Assembly (NCBI RefSeq): GCF_040605455.1
Contig: NZ_JBEXCV010000009.1
Span: 1 to 64,000, forward strand
DNA from: Embleya sp040605455
Lineage (GTDB): Bacteria; Actinomycetota; Actinomycetes; Streptomycetales; Streptomycetaceae
DNA: 64,000 bases
Reading direction: 5' to 3'
How positions within the stretch are numbered: position 1 is the first letter of the stretch; each line of letters starts with the position of its first letter. Shown here piece by piece: positions 52,242 to 60,506 of the stretch. Below the pieces are notes generated by a model, which worked only from the letters and a program-made list of their open reading frames with translations, was not told the DNA's origin and ran no database searches. The position numbers were made by a program, and so were the translations under genes.

Positions 52242-52297
52242 GACGGTGATCCTTTCGTCGACACGAGGACCATGATCGGCCCCACGACGGCCAATCT

Positions 52298-52314
52298 ATA
52301 CCCCACCGGGGTAT
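52298..52314. promoter_or_regulatory. CsoR-type copper operator
   Basis: ATACCCCACCGGGGTAT is a perfect 7-3-7 inverted repeat that resembles the actinobacterial CsoR sites (ATACCC…GGGTAT). It lies 57-73 bp upstream of copZ, in promoter position. CsoR would release it when copper(I) binds. Confidence 0.85.
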
Positions 52315-52492
52315 GCATCCAAGCCGACTCACCCACTCGTTCGAGCGGATTCACCCGCCGGACACCCGACCCGAAGCCACACCTCCGAACTCGGACCCGG
52401 ACTCGAAATCGGGCCGGGGCCGAGGCCGGCCCCGAAGCCACACCCACATGCACCACCGGCCCGAGCCACGACGGCCCGAGTCCCGACCACGC

Positions 52493-53458
52493 TCAGTCCG
52501 TCCACCGCGCGGAACGCACCGGTTCGGCCACCGGCCGCCCGACCCGGAACACCGCGAGCGCCGTGGCCCCCACCATGCCCTCCAACTCCCCGGCGGTCCG
52601 CGCGCAGTCGATCACCTGGCTGAGCGGATGCGTCGCGTAGCCGTGCCCAGCCAGCGTCAGCCAACAGCGCAACAGCCCCCGCCCCGACTCCAGCAGGTCC
52701 ATCGGCCGCATCGGCCCATTCGGCGCGGTCACCACCAACACACTCCCGTCGTACCGCAGCAACCCCCGCGACGCCGCCGCCAACCCCCGAGCCAGCCCGA
52801 CCCGCCGCAACACCCGATACGCGGTCGGGCGCAGCACCGCGTGCAGCGCCCGCTCCTCGAACCGGGACAGCGCCAACGCCCGCCCGGTCAGCCCGTCCCG
52901 CGCGTGGGGACGACCGGCCGGCACCGGTCGCAACCGCAACCACCGGCGCAACTCGGCAACCAGCGCCGGATCACCGAACAGCCGGCGATCCGCCTCCTCC
53001 AGCAACGGCGCCAGCGCCCGGGTCCCGCCCCGCCACAGACCCGCCGACCCGGCGAACGCCTGCGTCGCCTCGGCGAACAGCGAGTCCGGCAGCGTCCCCG
53101 GCACGTACGCTCCGCGCGCACTGCGCCGCCCCGCCAGATCCGCGGCGGTGAACGGGGTCGGGTGACACTCGTCCGCCCGCACGAACCGGGCCACCGCACC
53201 CCGCTCCGGCGCGGCGTCCCACTCCACCCGCAGCGGCACCTCCAGCGCCGCGGACGCGATCAGGAACGCCTCGGTGAACGCGCCGAGCGCCAGGAACAGG
53301 TCCCGCCGCGTGGGATCGCCGACCGGCAGCTCGCGCTCGGCGTCCCAGGACAACGCGTAACCCAGGGCCCCGCTCGGCGTCACCGTCCAGGGCTGCGTGT
53401 TGTGCGCGCTGGGCGCCCGCCCGGCCGACCGCAACAGTTCCGCCAGTTGCGCACTCAC
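52493..53458 (-). CDS. Acg-like nitroreductase-family flavoprotein
   Basis: A 321-residue double nitroreductase-fold protein of the Acg type. The N-terminus AELLRSAGRAPSAHNTQPWTV has the FMN-contacting R-PSxxNxQPW motif; later blocks include RRSARGAYVPG and LESGRGLLRCWLTLAGHGYATHPLSQVID. Acg members can sequester flavin and lack classic activity, so a reductase role is not certain. GTG 53458 overlaps the stop of the gene before it (GTGA). It is the last gene of the four-gene operon. Confidence 0.82.
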   Translation of the reverse strand: MSAQLAELLRSAGRAPSAHNTQPWTVTPSGALGYALSWDAERELPVGDPTRRDLFLALGAFTEAFLIASAALEVPLRVEWDAAPERGAVARFVRADECHPTPFTAADLAGRRSARGAYVPGTLPDSLFAEATQAFAGSAGLWRGGTRALAPLLEEADRRLFGDPALVAELRRWLRLRPVPAGRPHARDGLTGRALALSRFEERALHAVLRPTAYRVLRRVGLARGLAAASRGLLRYDGSVLVVTAPNGPMRPMDLLESGRGLLRCWLTLAGHGYATHPLSQVIDCARTAGELEGMVGATALAVFRVGRPVAEPVRSARWTD

Positions 53459-54567
53459 CCGTCGATCCCCACTGTTCGCTGGTAGAACGTGTGCCCGTGC
53501 AGCTCCCGGCCGCCGATCCGGCGATACTGCGCGGCCGACGCCTTGTTGTCGTCCTCGACCCACGTGCTGCGCAACGCGTCGTAGCCGCCCGCCCGCAGCG
53601 CCCGATACTGCTCGCGCGCCAACAGCGTCAGATAGCCGCACCCCTGGGCTGCCGGCACCGTGCCCTTGATGATCAGCACCGCCTCCCGGCGATAGCGCCC
53701 ACGCGTGGCCAACAGCCGCAGCTGGTTGCCCAGGTGCAGATCTCCGCCGATGCGCATCAGGAACTCCGAGATGTCCGGCACCGCGAGGGTGAACGCGATC
53801 GGCTCGCCCGCCCGCTCCAGCCACAGGAGCAGCGACTCATCCAAAAGATGGGCCAACCCCTCGGTCTGCGCCCGCAGTTCGTCGAGCTCGATCGGCGTGT
53901 AGTAGCCCAGCTGCCCGAAGCTCGCGTTCAACATCCGATGCAGGATCGGTAGTTGCTCGGCCAACCGGCGGCGCGACCCGCGCCGGATCACCAACTTCTC
54001 CGCGGCGATCCGCGCGTCGTCGAACATGTACGTCGTGTCCGGATCGTCGGTGCGCTCGCGCAGACCCGGGCAGATCCAGGTGGACGCGGAGAACCGCCGG
54101 ACGAACCCGACCCGTTCGTAGGTCTCCGGGTACCGTGCCGGGTTCCACGCCGAGTCCACGAAACCGCGTTCGGTGAACCCGGAGGTGATCACCCCACCGG
54201 TTTGATTCGGCAGTAGCGCGACCGGCCCGAACAGGGTCCCGCGGCCGGCCCGCGCGGCCCGCCGCTCCATCAGCTCCACCAGGGTCGCGAACACCGCCGG
54301 GTCGTCGGCGAAGTCGGTGAGCCCGAACAACTGGTGCCGGCCGCGCAGCTTGGCGTCGAAGCGCCCGTCGGTGTGCAGACAGGTCCGGCCCACCGTCCGC
54401 CCGGCCCGGTCGCGCACCACGTACAGCTCGATCCCGGCCCGTTGCCACTGCCGCACCTGCCCGTGCAGCACCGGCACGTAGCGGTCCTTCGGGTGCAGCC
54501 GCAGCGGAAGTTCGCAGAAGTCTCGCAACGCGCGACGGGAGGCGACCCGCTCCACGGTGAGCGTCAC
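53455..54567 (-). CDS. YghO-like double GNAT-fold protein
   Basis: A 370-residue protein of the YghO type, with two GNAT-like halves: an N-terminal half with LFGLTDFADDPAVFATL, GPVALLPNQTGGVITSGF and WNPARYPETYERVGF, and a C-terminal half with LNASFGQLGYYTPIELDELR, PIAFTLAVPDISEFLM, RREAVLIIKGTVPAAQGCG and DNKASAAQYRRIGGRE. The latter is the acetyl-CoA-site region. Probably an acyltransferase; substrate unknown. GTG 54567 overlaps the previous stop by four bases. Confidence 0.8.
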   Translation of the reverse strand: MTLTVERVASRRALRDFCELPLRLHPKDRYVPVLHGQVRQWQRAGIELYVVRDRAGRTVGRTCLHTDGRFDAKLRGRHQLFGLTDFADDPAVFATLVELMERRAARAGRGTLFGPVALLPNQTGGVITSGFTERGFVDSAWNPARYPETYERVGFVRRFSASTWICPGLRERTDDPDTTYMFDDARIAAEKLVIRRGSRRRLAEQLPILHRMLNASFGQLGYYTPIELDELRAQTEGLAHLLDESLLLWLERAGEPIAFTLAVPDISEFLMRIGGDLHLGNQLRLLATRGRYRREAVLIIKGTVPAAQGCGYLTLLAREQYRALRAGGYDALRSTWVEDDNKASAAQYRRIGGRELHGHTFYQRTVGIDG

Positions 54568-55019
54568 GACTTCGCCTTCCGGTGCACCGGCGCGCCGCTC
54601 TTCTCGGACCCGATCGGGGTGAACTCCTGGATGTGCGCCATCTCGTTGCCTTCGGCCCGCCACGCGCCATTGCTGTAGCCGGCCGGCTGCGCGTCGAAGA
54701 GCCGGATGAACCCGGCTGTGCCGTTGCGGTCGCCGTGATCGGTCATCCAGCACATCAGGTCGCGGTGCGCCTTGGAGCGGGCGAACCGCAACAGCGCGTC
54801 CCGATCCGCGAACACCGCGATCGTGCCGAGCGTGAACGGCCCCTGTCGGTACACCTTGTGCCAGCGGTAGCCGTCCATCCGCTTCATCGTGCGCACCATC
54901 CGCAGATACGGCCGGACCAGCGAGAGCAGCGCGCGCGGGCCCCGGTAGTGCGTGGCCCCGATGAACAACGCCTCGCCCTGCGCCTGCGGCGGCGCCGCCG
55001 AGAAGTCGGTGGTCCTCAT
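54564..55019 (-). CDS. Small dimeric alpha-beta-barrel (monooxygenase-like) protein
   Basis: A 151-residue protein with the pattern of ferredoxin-like alpha-beta barrels such as the spheroidene-monooxygenase-like/ABM superfamily: FIGATHYRGPRALLSLVRPYL, YRWHKVYRQGPFTLGTIAVFADRDALLRFARSKAHRDLM, FIRLFDAQPAGYSNGAW. Histidines in the core could bind haem or substrate, but I cannot confirm this. ATG 55019 overlaps the PaaK-like stop (ATGA). Confidence 0.65.
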   Translation of the reverse strand: MRTTDFSAAPPQAQGEALFIGATHYRGPRALLSLVRPYLRMVRTMKRMDGYRWHKVYRQGPFTLGTIAVFADRDALLRFARSKAHRDLMCWMTDHGDRNGTAGFIRLFDAQPAGYSNGAWRAEGNEMAHIQEFTPIGSEKSGAPVHRKAKS

Positions 55020-56560
55020 CGCTGCTCCCCCTCCACGAGGTAGACGTTCTTGATTTTGGTGGTGCCGCGCAGGAACGGCCCGGTCCCGAAGTCGTGTACG
55101 AGCACCCGCACATCGGCCGCCGTCGGATCCTCGGCGAGTGACTGGGCGAAGTCCCGGCTGACTCGGGCCAGGTGGCGCACCACACCCTCGCGGCACACTC
55201 GGGCGAGCTTGTCCCGATCCACATCGTCCTGCGAAGTCCCGTCCCGCAGTTGGAGATTGACCACGGGCCTGCTCTCCAGGTCGGCGTACTCGTCGACGGT
55301 CAGGCAAAAGCCCTCCAGGTGCGCCGCCATCGGGTTGTCCCGATACAGCCCGTACTCGACGTCCTGCGGATAGATGTTGGCGCCCATGTACGAGATCGTG
55401 CTGTCCTTGCGCCCGAACAGCAGCAGCAGCGGCAGCCGCATGCCCTCGGCCCGGGCCGCGCGCTCCCAGTCGACCCACGCCCGGGCATCCGGCCGGATCA
55501 TCTCCTCGACCTGGGCGAAGGTCAGCAACCGACCCTCGTCGCCGATGTTGTAGCGCACCTTCGGACTCATCACCGCGGTCGAGTTGATCGTGCAGATCAC
55601 CTCGTCCCGGGCGTTGGTCTCCAGGTACGTCTCCAGCGGGTTGTACTGGAACACCATCGGCACCCGGCCCTCGTCGGGACCCAGCAGTCGCATCCGCAGC
55701 CGCTCGTCGGTCAGCAGCCGCTTGCGCAGCCACACCGTCGCGTCACTCTCGCCGGCCATCCCGATGGTCAGGTCCGAGGCGCCGTAGCCGGAGCGCACCT
55801 TGACGAAGCCCTCCTCCAGGTAGTCGCGCAGCGCCTCGGTCATGCCCTCGCCGCCGACGAAGCCGTACATCGCGTGTCGGCGCCAGTCGAAGCCCTCGGC
55901 GTCCAGCCGGTCACGCAGGTGCTTGAAGAACGGCGGGTACGCGGTGACCAGGTAGGTGAAACGCGGCCCGAAGTGGCGCAGCGTGTCCACGATCTTGTCG
56001 ATGTCCGGGCCGGTGTTCTTGACCATCGCCACCCGGGCCATCGCGATCCCGGTGTTGGTCCCGGTGGCCCACGCGCCCATCGAGTACGCGTTGATCACGA
56101 ACAACTTCCGCCGGGGAAAGACGAGCGAGGTGTAGCCGGCCACGTTGCGGTGCACCGACTTGAGTTCGCGCCGCGAACGCAGCCAGTTGTGCGGCGTCCC
56201 GGAGGACCCGGACGACTCGTCCACGACCGTCCCGGCCACCTCCAGCGTGCCCAGCCAGCAGCGGGTGTCCTCGGGGTACGCCTTGACGTAGTTCTCCTTG
56301 GACGTCTCCGGGTACGAGGCGAGGTCGAACCAGCGGAAGCGCCAACGGTGCCGGCGCAGGAAGTCGCGGTAGGCGGGGACGTCGAGAGCGGCGAACTGGC
56401 AGGTCATCCACGCGTGCCGACGCGCGAACCCCTGCATCCACGGCTGATAGTTGCGCGCGGTCCAGCGCCAGACGACGGGATGGACGCGGTAGAGCTGATA
56501 CAGACCGGTCAGCGCGAAGCTGACCACACGCAGCAACCACTGTCGGATGAACCTGGCCAT
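55016..56560 (-). CDS. PaaK/CapK-like adenylate-forming enzyme
   Basis: A 514-residue ANL-superfamily protein related to phenylacetate-CoA ligases. P-loop DESSGSSGTPHNW, SGYGASDLTIGMAG, YNIGDEGRLLTF and the C-terminal LFGRKDSTISYMGANIYPQDVEYGLY with the final KIKN Lys all fit. A hydrophobic N-terminal helix (FIRQWLLRVVSFALTGLYQLYR) suggests membrane association. It should activate a carboxylic acid as adenylate, CoA ester or for transfer to an amine. It is first in the four-gene operon; ATG 56560. Confidence 0.85.
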   Translation of the reverse strand: MARFIRQWLLRVVSFALTGLYQLYRVHPVVWRWTARNYQPWMQGFARRHAWMTCQFAALDVPAYRDFLRRHRWRFRWFDLASYPETSKENYVKAYPEDTRCWLGTLEVAGTVVDESSGSSGTPHNWLRSRRELKSVHRNVAGYTSLVFPRRKLFVINAYSMGAWATGTNTGIAMARVAMVKNTGPDIDKIVDTLRHFGPRFTYLVTAYPPFFKHLRDRLDAEGFDWRRHAMYGFVGGEGMTEALRDYLEEGFVKVRSGYGASDLTIGMAGESDATVWLRKRLLTDERLRMRLLGPDEGRVPMVFQYNPLETYLETNARDEVICTINSTAVMSPKVRYNIGDEGRLLTFAQVEEMIRPDARAWVDWERAARAEGMRLPLLLLFGRKDSTISYMGANIYPQDVEYGLYRDNPMAAHLEGFCLTVDEYADLESRPVVNLQLRDGTSQDDVDRDKLARVCREGVVRHLARVSRDFAQSLAEDPTAADVRVLVHDFGTGPFLRGTTKIKNVYLVEGEQR

Positions 56561-56670
56561 GACCGTCCGCCCCTTTGCCCCCGCCGGCCCACCCGGCGTG
56601 TGTCTCCAGCCTGCGGCGGCGGGGGTGTTCGGGACATGAGTACCGCTACTCAGTCGGCTACTCGGAAACG

Positions 56671-56709
56671 CCGAACGGCCCGACCCCCGGAAGGGGTCGG
56701 GCCGTTCGG
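56671..56709 (-). terminator. Terminator of the rpsF-ssb-rpsR-rplI operon
   Basis: CCGAACGGCCCGACCCC (56671-56687) pairs perfectly with GGGGTCGGGCCGTTCGG (56693-56709) around a five-base loop, just after the rplI stop on the minus strand. Confidence 0.9.
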
Positions 56710-56719
56710 GTGTCTCAGG

Positions 56720-57166
56720 TCAGGCAGGCACGACGTCGAGGTCGAGCGCGGCCGAAACCTCCTGGTGGAGGCGGACCGTGATGCGGTGCGACCCGACGGT
56801 CTTGATCGGCGTACCGATCTCGACGCGACGCTTGTCGATGTCCGGACCGCCGGCGGCCTTGATGGCCGACACGACGTCCGCGACGGTGACCGAGCCGAAG
56901 AGTCGACCCGTCTCGCCGGCGCGCGTCTGGAGCGTCACCTTGAGACCCGCGAGCTGACCCTTGACCTCGGCGGCCTGGTCGAGCGTGCGGATCTCGCGGA
57001 CCTTGCGGGCGCGACGGATGGCCGCCACGTCCTTCTCGCCGCCACGGCTCCAGCGAATCGCGTAGCCGCGCGGGATGAGGTAGTTGCGGCCGTAGCCGTC
57101 CTTGACCTCGATGATGTCGCCGGGCTCACCGAGACCGGTCACCTCGTGGGTGAGGATGAGCTTCAT
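56720..57166 (-). CDS. rplI: 50S ribosomal protein L9
   Basis: A 148-residue L9 with the rRNA-binding N-terminus MKLILTHEVTGLGEPGDIIEVKDGYGRNYLIPRG, the long connecting helix and a complete C-terminal domain (GRLFGSVTVADVVSAIKAAGG … VRLHQEVSAALDLDVV). Last gene of the S6-SSB-S18-L9 operon, followed by a strong terminator. ATG 57166 after AAGGG. Confidence 0.98.
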   Translation of the reverse strand: MKLILTHEVTGLGEPGDIIEVKDGYGRNYLIPRGYAIRWSRGGEKDVAAIRRARKVREIRTLDQAAEVKGQLAGLKVTLQTRAGETGRLFGSVTVADVVSAIKAAGGPDIDKRRVEIGTPIKTVGSHRITVRLHQEVSAALDLDVVPA

Positions 57167-57183
57167 GACAAGATCACCCTTTC

Positions 57184-57420
57184 TCAGCGAGCAGTGCTGG
57201 TGTACGGCAGCAGCGCCATCTCGCGGCTGTTCTTGACAGCCACGGCGACGTCACGCTGGTGCTGCGTGCAGTTACCGGTCACGCGACGAGCGCGGATCTT
57301 CCCGCGGTCGGAGATGAACTTCCGCAGCAGGTTGGTGTCCTTGTAGTCCACATAGGAGATCTTCTCCTTGCAGAACACGCAGACCTTCTTCTTAGGCTTG
57401 CGCGCAGGCGCCTTCGCCAT
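57184..57420 (-). CDS. rpsR: 30S ribosomal protein S18, zinc-binding form
   Basis: A 78-residue S18. It keeps cysteines CVFC (Cys14, Cys17) and a later GNC, so it is the C+ (zinc-binding) type; streptomycetes also carry a C- paralogue used in zinc starvation. The core KDTNLLRKFISDRGKIRARRVTGNC is standard. 17 bp upstream of rplI. Confidence 0.98.
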   Translation of the reverse strand: MAKAPARKPKKKVCVFCKEKISYVDYKDTNLLRKFISDRGKIRARRVTGNCTQHQRDVAVAVKNSREMALLPYTSTAR

Positions 57421-57486
57421 TGTGCTCTCCAGATCGTTTCAGAAGTCTTCAGCTCGGGGTGCGAACCGTTCCCTCGGCCTTGCGGC

Positions 57487-58095
57487 CTAGAAGGGGGGTT
57501 CGTCCGAGTAGCCGCCCGGCGGGGGACCCCAGCCCCCCGCGCCGCCGCCGCCCTGCTGCTGGCCGCCCCCCGCGGGAGTGGCCCACGGGTCGTCGGCGGG
57601 TGCGCCACCGCCCTGCTGGGGACGGCCGCCGTAGCCACCGCCACCCTGCTGTCCGCCGCCCTGTTGGCCGCCGTAACCGCCACCGCCCTGCTGCTGACCG
57701 CCGCCGTACCCACCCTGACCGCCGCCTCCGCGGCTGGTCTTGGTGATCTTGGCGGTGGCCCACTTCAGGGTCGGGCCGATCTCGTCGACCTCGAGCTCCA
57801 CGACGGTGCGCTTCTCGCCCTCTTTGGTCTCGTAGGACCGCTGCTTCAGCCGACCCTGGACGATGACGCCCGTGCCGCGCTGGAGGGATTCCGCGACGTT
57901 CTCCGCCAGTTGCTTCCAGGCCGAACACCGGAGGAACAGCGCTTCGCCGTCCTTCCATTCGTTCGTCTGACGGTCGAACGTGCGCGGCGTGGACGCCACG
58001 GTGAAGTTCGCGACAGCGGCACCGCTGGGCGTGAAGCGCAGTTCCGGGTCGGCAGTCAGGTTCCCGACAACAGTGATGATGGTCTCGCCTGCCAT
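57487..58095 (-). CDS. ssb: Single-stranded DNA-binding protein
   Basis: A 202-residue SSB: OB fold (1-115, MAGETIITVVGNLTADPELRFTPSG … VIVQGRLKQRSYETKEGEKRTVVELEVDEIGP), then a Gly/Gln-rich flexible tail with GGYGG repeats, ending in the acidic SDEPPF tip that recruits replication proteins. The length is as in Streptomyces SsbA. Between rpsF and rpsR. Confidence 0.98.
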   Translation of the reverse strand: MAGETIITVVGNLTADPELRFTPSGAAVANFTVASTPRTFDRQTNEWKDGEALFLRCSAWKQLAENVAESLQRGTGVIVQGRLKQRSYETKEGEKRTVVELEVDEIGPTLKWATAKITKTSRGGGGQGGYGGGQQQGGGGYGGQQGGGQQGGGGYGGRPQQGGGAPADDPWATPAGGGQQQGGGGAGGWGPPPGGYSDEPPF

Positions 58096-58171
58096 GCTGA
58101 CCCCTTCGCTGATTTCAGCGCAGTGCTGCGTTTCGACGTGCGGTGCGGTTGGTGGTGCGCGCGAGCTCGGA

Positions 58172-58462
58172 CTAGCGCTGGTCGGGGCGCAGGACCTTGG
58201 TCCGCAGCACCGACTCGTTGAGGTTCATCTGACGGTCGAGTTCCTTGACGGTCGCGGGCTCCGCGGCCAGGTCCACGACGGCGTAGATGCCCTCGGACTT
58301 CTTCTTGATCTCGTACGAGAGCCGGCGACGGCCCCACGTGTCGATCTTCTCGACCTTGCCACCGTCGTTGCGGATGACATTGAGGAACTGCTCGAGCAGC
58401 GGCGTGACCGCGCGCTCTTCGAGGTCCGCGTCGAGGATGACCATGAGTTCGTAGCTACGCAT
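58172..58462 (-). CDS. rpsF: 30S ribosomal protein S6
   Basis: A 96-residue S6 (MRSYELMVILDADLEERAVTPLLEQFLNVI … DTWGRRRLSYEIKKKSEGIYAVVDL). ATG 58462 with AGGAGG about 11 bases upstream; the frame is open further but homology starts here. First gene of the operon; its promoter lies in the 245-bp gap shared with the divergent membrane-protein gene. Confidence 0.97.
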   Translation of the reverse strand: MRSYELMVILDADLEERAVTPLLEQFLNVIRNDGGKVEKIDTWGRRRLSYEIKKKSEGIYAVVDLAAEPATVKELDRQMNLNESVLRTKVLRPDQR

Positions 58463-58707
58463 GTGAACACCCACCTCCTGTGGACTGATCGGCCACGGAA
58501 TCTCCGTGGCAGGAGGGCTTGCGTAATGCCGCCACGCCAAGGCGGCCCCCGATATGTGAACACACGGGGGTGCCGAGAGTGCAGCGGACGGTACAGCCTA
58601 CCCGGACCCGGTCACAGTCTTGAAATCCGAGCATGAGGCCGGTCACCCTGGGGGATGGGATATACGGACAAAACGTCCGCCCCGTAGTCACTCGCCGGAG
58701 GTGCGCG

Positions 58708-59034
58708 ATGGCACATACGATCCGCCGTACGGGAACCGTGGCAACCGCGGAAGCGCATCGACCACGCCTGACCCTCAACTCCGACGGCCGTGCCCATCCG
58801 CGCGAGAACGCGCTGGTGGCCACGGTGGTGCTGTTCGCGCTGGTGGGGGGCATCTGCGCGTTCTTCGAGGGCATGCACATCCTGGGCGCGTGGACCGCGC
58901 TCGCGGGCGTGGTGACCGGTCTGGTCAGTCAGATGTTCTCCGCGACCACGGGGGAACGGGTCATCACCGTGCTCGCGCTCGGCGTGTCCGCCGTCTCCCT
59001 GTTCATGAACATGTTCCACGGCGGACTGTACTGA
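58708..59034 (+). CDS. Small membrane protein of unknown function
   Basis: A 108-residue protein with a basic cytosolic N-terminus of about 35 residues and three hydrophobic helices (LVATVVLFALVGGICAFFEGM, WTALAGVVTGLVSQMF, VITVLALGVSAVSLFMNMF). ATG 58708 is six bases after GGAGG. Unrecognised beyond being conserved-looking; it is divergent from rpsF and followed by a strong terminator. Confidence 0.75.
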   Translation: MAHTIRRTGTVATAEAHRPRLTLNSDGRAHPRENALVATVVLFALVGGICAFFEGMHILGAWTALAGVVTGLVSQMFSATTGERVITVLALGVSAVSLFMNMFHGGLY

Positions 59035-59054
59035 CCCGCGCACTCACCCCGACC

Positions 59055-59092
59055 GACTCGGCCCGCCGGACAAGAATCCGGCGGGCCGAGTC
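59055..59092 (+). terminator. Perfect 16-bp stem terminator
   Basis: GACTCGGCCCGCCGGA (59055-59070), loop CAAGAA, TCCGGCGGGCCGAGTC (59077-59092). It lies 20 bp after the small membrane-protein stop. Confidence 0.92.
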
Positions 59093-59255
59093 GGGTACGG
59101 ACCGGGTCGGATGCGGGCCGGAAAGAGCACCCGTTTCGACAGGTGAGTTCCGCCTCGTCCTCGTACGGTGCGACTCGGGCCACCAGGCACGATCCATAGC
59201 GCCCAAAGGCGCAGTAACCTCTGTCACGGCCGAACCGATCCCGAGGAGCTCTTAC

Positions 59256-60374
59256 ATGTCTTTGCGCCTGAGGACGCTCACCGCCGAGGAACATCTCGCC
59301 TTCATCAAGGGCAGGCCCTCCGTGAGCTTTCTTCAGTGCCCTTCGTGGGGCGCGGTGAAGAGTGAGTGGCGATCCGAGAGCATCGGTTGGATCGACGAGT
59401 CGGGCGCCGTCGTGGGCGCGGCACTCGTGCTGTACCGGCAACTGCCGAAGATAAAGCGCTATCTCGCGTACATGCCGGAGGGCCCGGTCATCGACTGGTT
59501 CGACGGCGACCTGCGCAAGTGGCTCGACCCGATGCTCGCGCACCTCAAGAGCCGCGGCTCGTTCTCGGTCAAGATGGGCCCGCCGGTGGTGATCGCCCGC
59601 TGGGAGGCGGACACGATCAAGAAGGCGATCGCGGCCAAGTCGGCGAACCGGCTGCGCGATCTGACCCCGGACTGGACCGACGACCGGGGTGCCGAGCTGG
59701 AGCAGCAGTTGCGCGGCCTGGGTTGGCAGCAGGACGCGTCGGGCGGGGCCGGCTTCGGCGACGTGCAGCCGCGCTACGTGTTCCAGGTGCCGCTGGTCCG
59801 GCGCAGCCTGGACGACGTGCACGCCGGCTTCAACCAGCTGTGGCGACGCAACATCAAGAAGGCCACGAAGGCCGGCGTGGACGTGGTCCAGGGCGGCTAC
59901 GACGACCTGCCCGTCTTCCACGAGGTCTACAAGGTCACCGCGGTTCGCGACCACTTCACCCCGCGGCCGCTGGCCTACTTCCAGGGCATGTGGAAGGCGC
60001 TCAACGCCGAGGACCCCGAGCGCATGCGGCTGTATCTGGCCAAGCACGAGGGCGAGGTGCTCGCCTCCACCACGATGGTCACCGTGGGCGACCACGTCTG
60101 GTACTCGTACGGCGCGTCCGCCAACCACAAGCGTGAGGTCCGCCCCTCGAACGCGATCCAGTGGCGGATGTTGCGGGACGCGTACGCACTCGGCGCCTCC
60201 GCCTACGACCTGCGCGGCATCAGCGACACCCTGGACGAGAACGACCACCTCTTCGGGCTCATCCAGTTCAAGCTCGGCACCGGCGGCCAGGCCGTCGAGT
60301 ATCTGGGCGAGTGGGACTTCCCGCTCAACAAGATGCTGCACAAGGCACTGGACATGTACATGTCACGCCGCTGA
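59256..60374 (+). CDS. FemX-like lipid II aminoacyltransferase
   Basis: A 372-residue FemABX-family protein with two GNAT-like domains that adds the first bridge amino acid (glycine in streptomycetes) from aminoacyl-tRNA to the stem lysine/DAP of lipid II. Conserved blocks: FLQCPSWGAVKSEW, FNQLWRRNIKKATKAGVDVVQG, HEVYKVTAVRDHFTPRPLAYF, YSYGASANHKREVRPSNAIQW and AYDLRGISDTLDENDHLFGLIQFKLG. ATG 59256 follows GAGGAG. It is upstream of an alanine-racemase-like gene and in the neighbourhood of a class A PBP. Confidence 0.93.
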   Translation: MSLRLRTLTAEEHLAFIKGRPSVSFLQCPSWGAVKSEWRSESIGWIDESGAVVGAALVLYRQLPKIKRYLAYMPEGPVIDWFDGDLRKWLDPMLAHLKSRGSFSVKMGPPVVIARWEADTIKKAIAAKSANRLRDLTPDWTDDRGAELEQQLRGLGWQQDASGGAGFGDVQPRYVFQVPLVRRSLDDVHAGFNQLWRRNIKKATKAGVDVVQGGYDDLPVFHEVYKVTAVRDHFTPRPLAYFQGMWKALNAEDPERMRLYLAKHEGEVLASTTMVTVGDHVWYSYGASANHKREVRPSNAIQWRMLRDAYALGASAYDLRGISDTLDENDHLFGLIQFKLGTGGQAVEYLGEWDFPLNKMLHKALDMYMSRR

Positions 60375-60506
60375 CGCAACGCCGGCGACACCTGTGTCGT
60401 CGGCTTGTCACGTGATCACCGCGACGCAGCCGCCGTCGCGTGTTCCCCGCCTCCGCCCTGCGTTCCCCAAGGGCAAGTCCCGCACACGGAAGGCCCCGAA
60501 ACGCCC

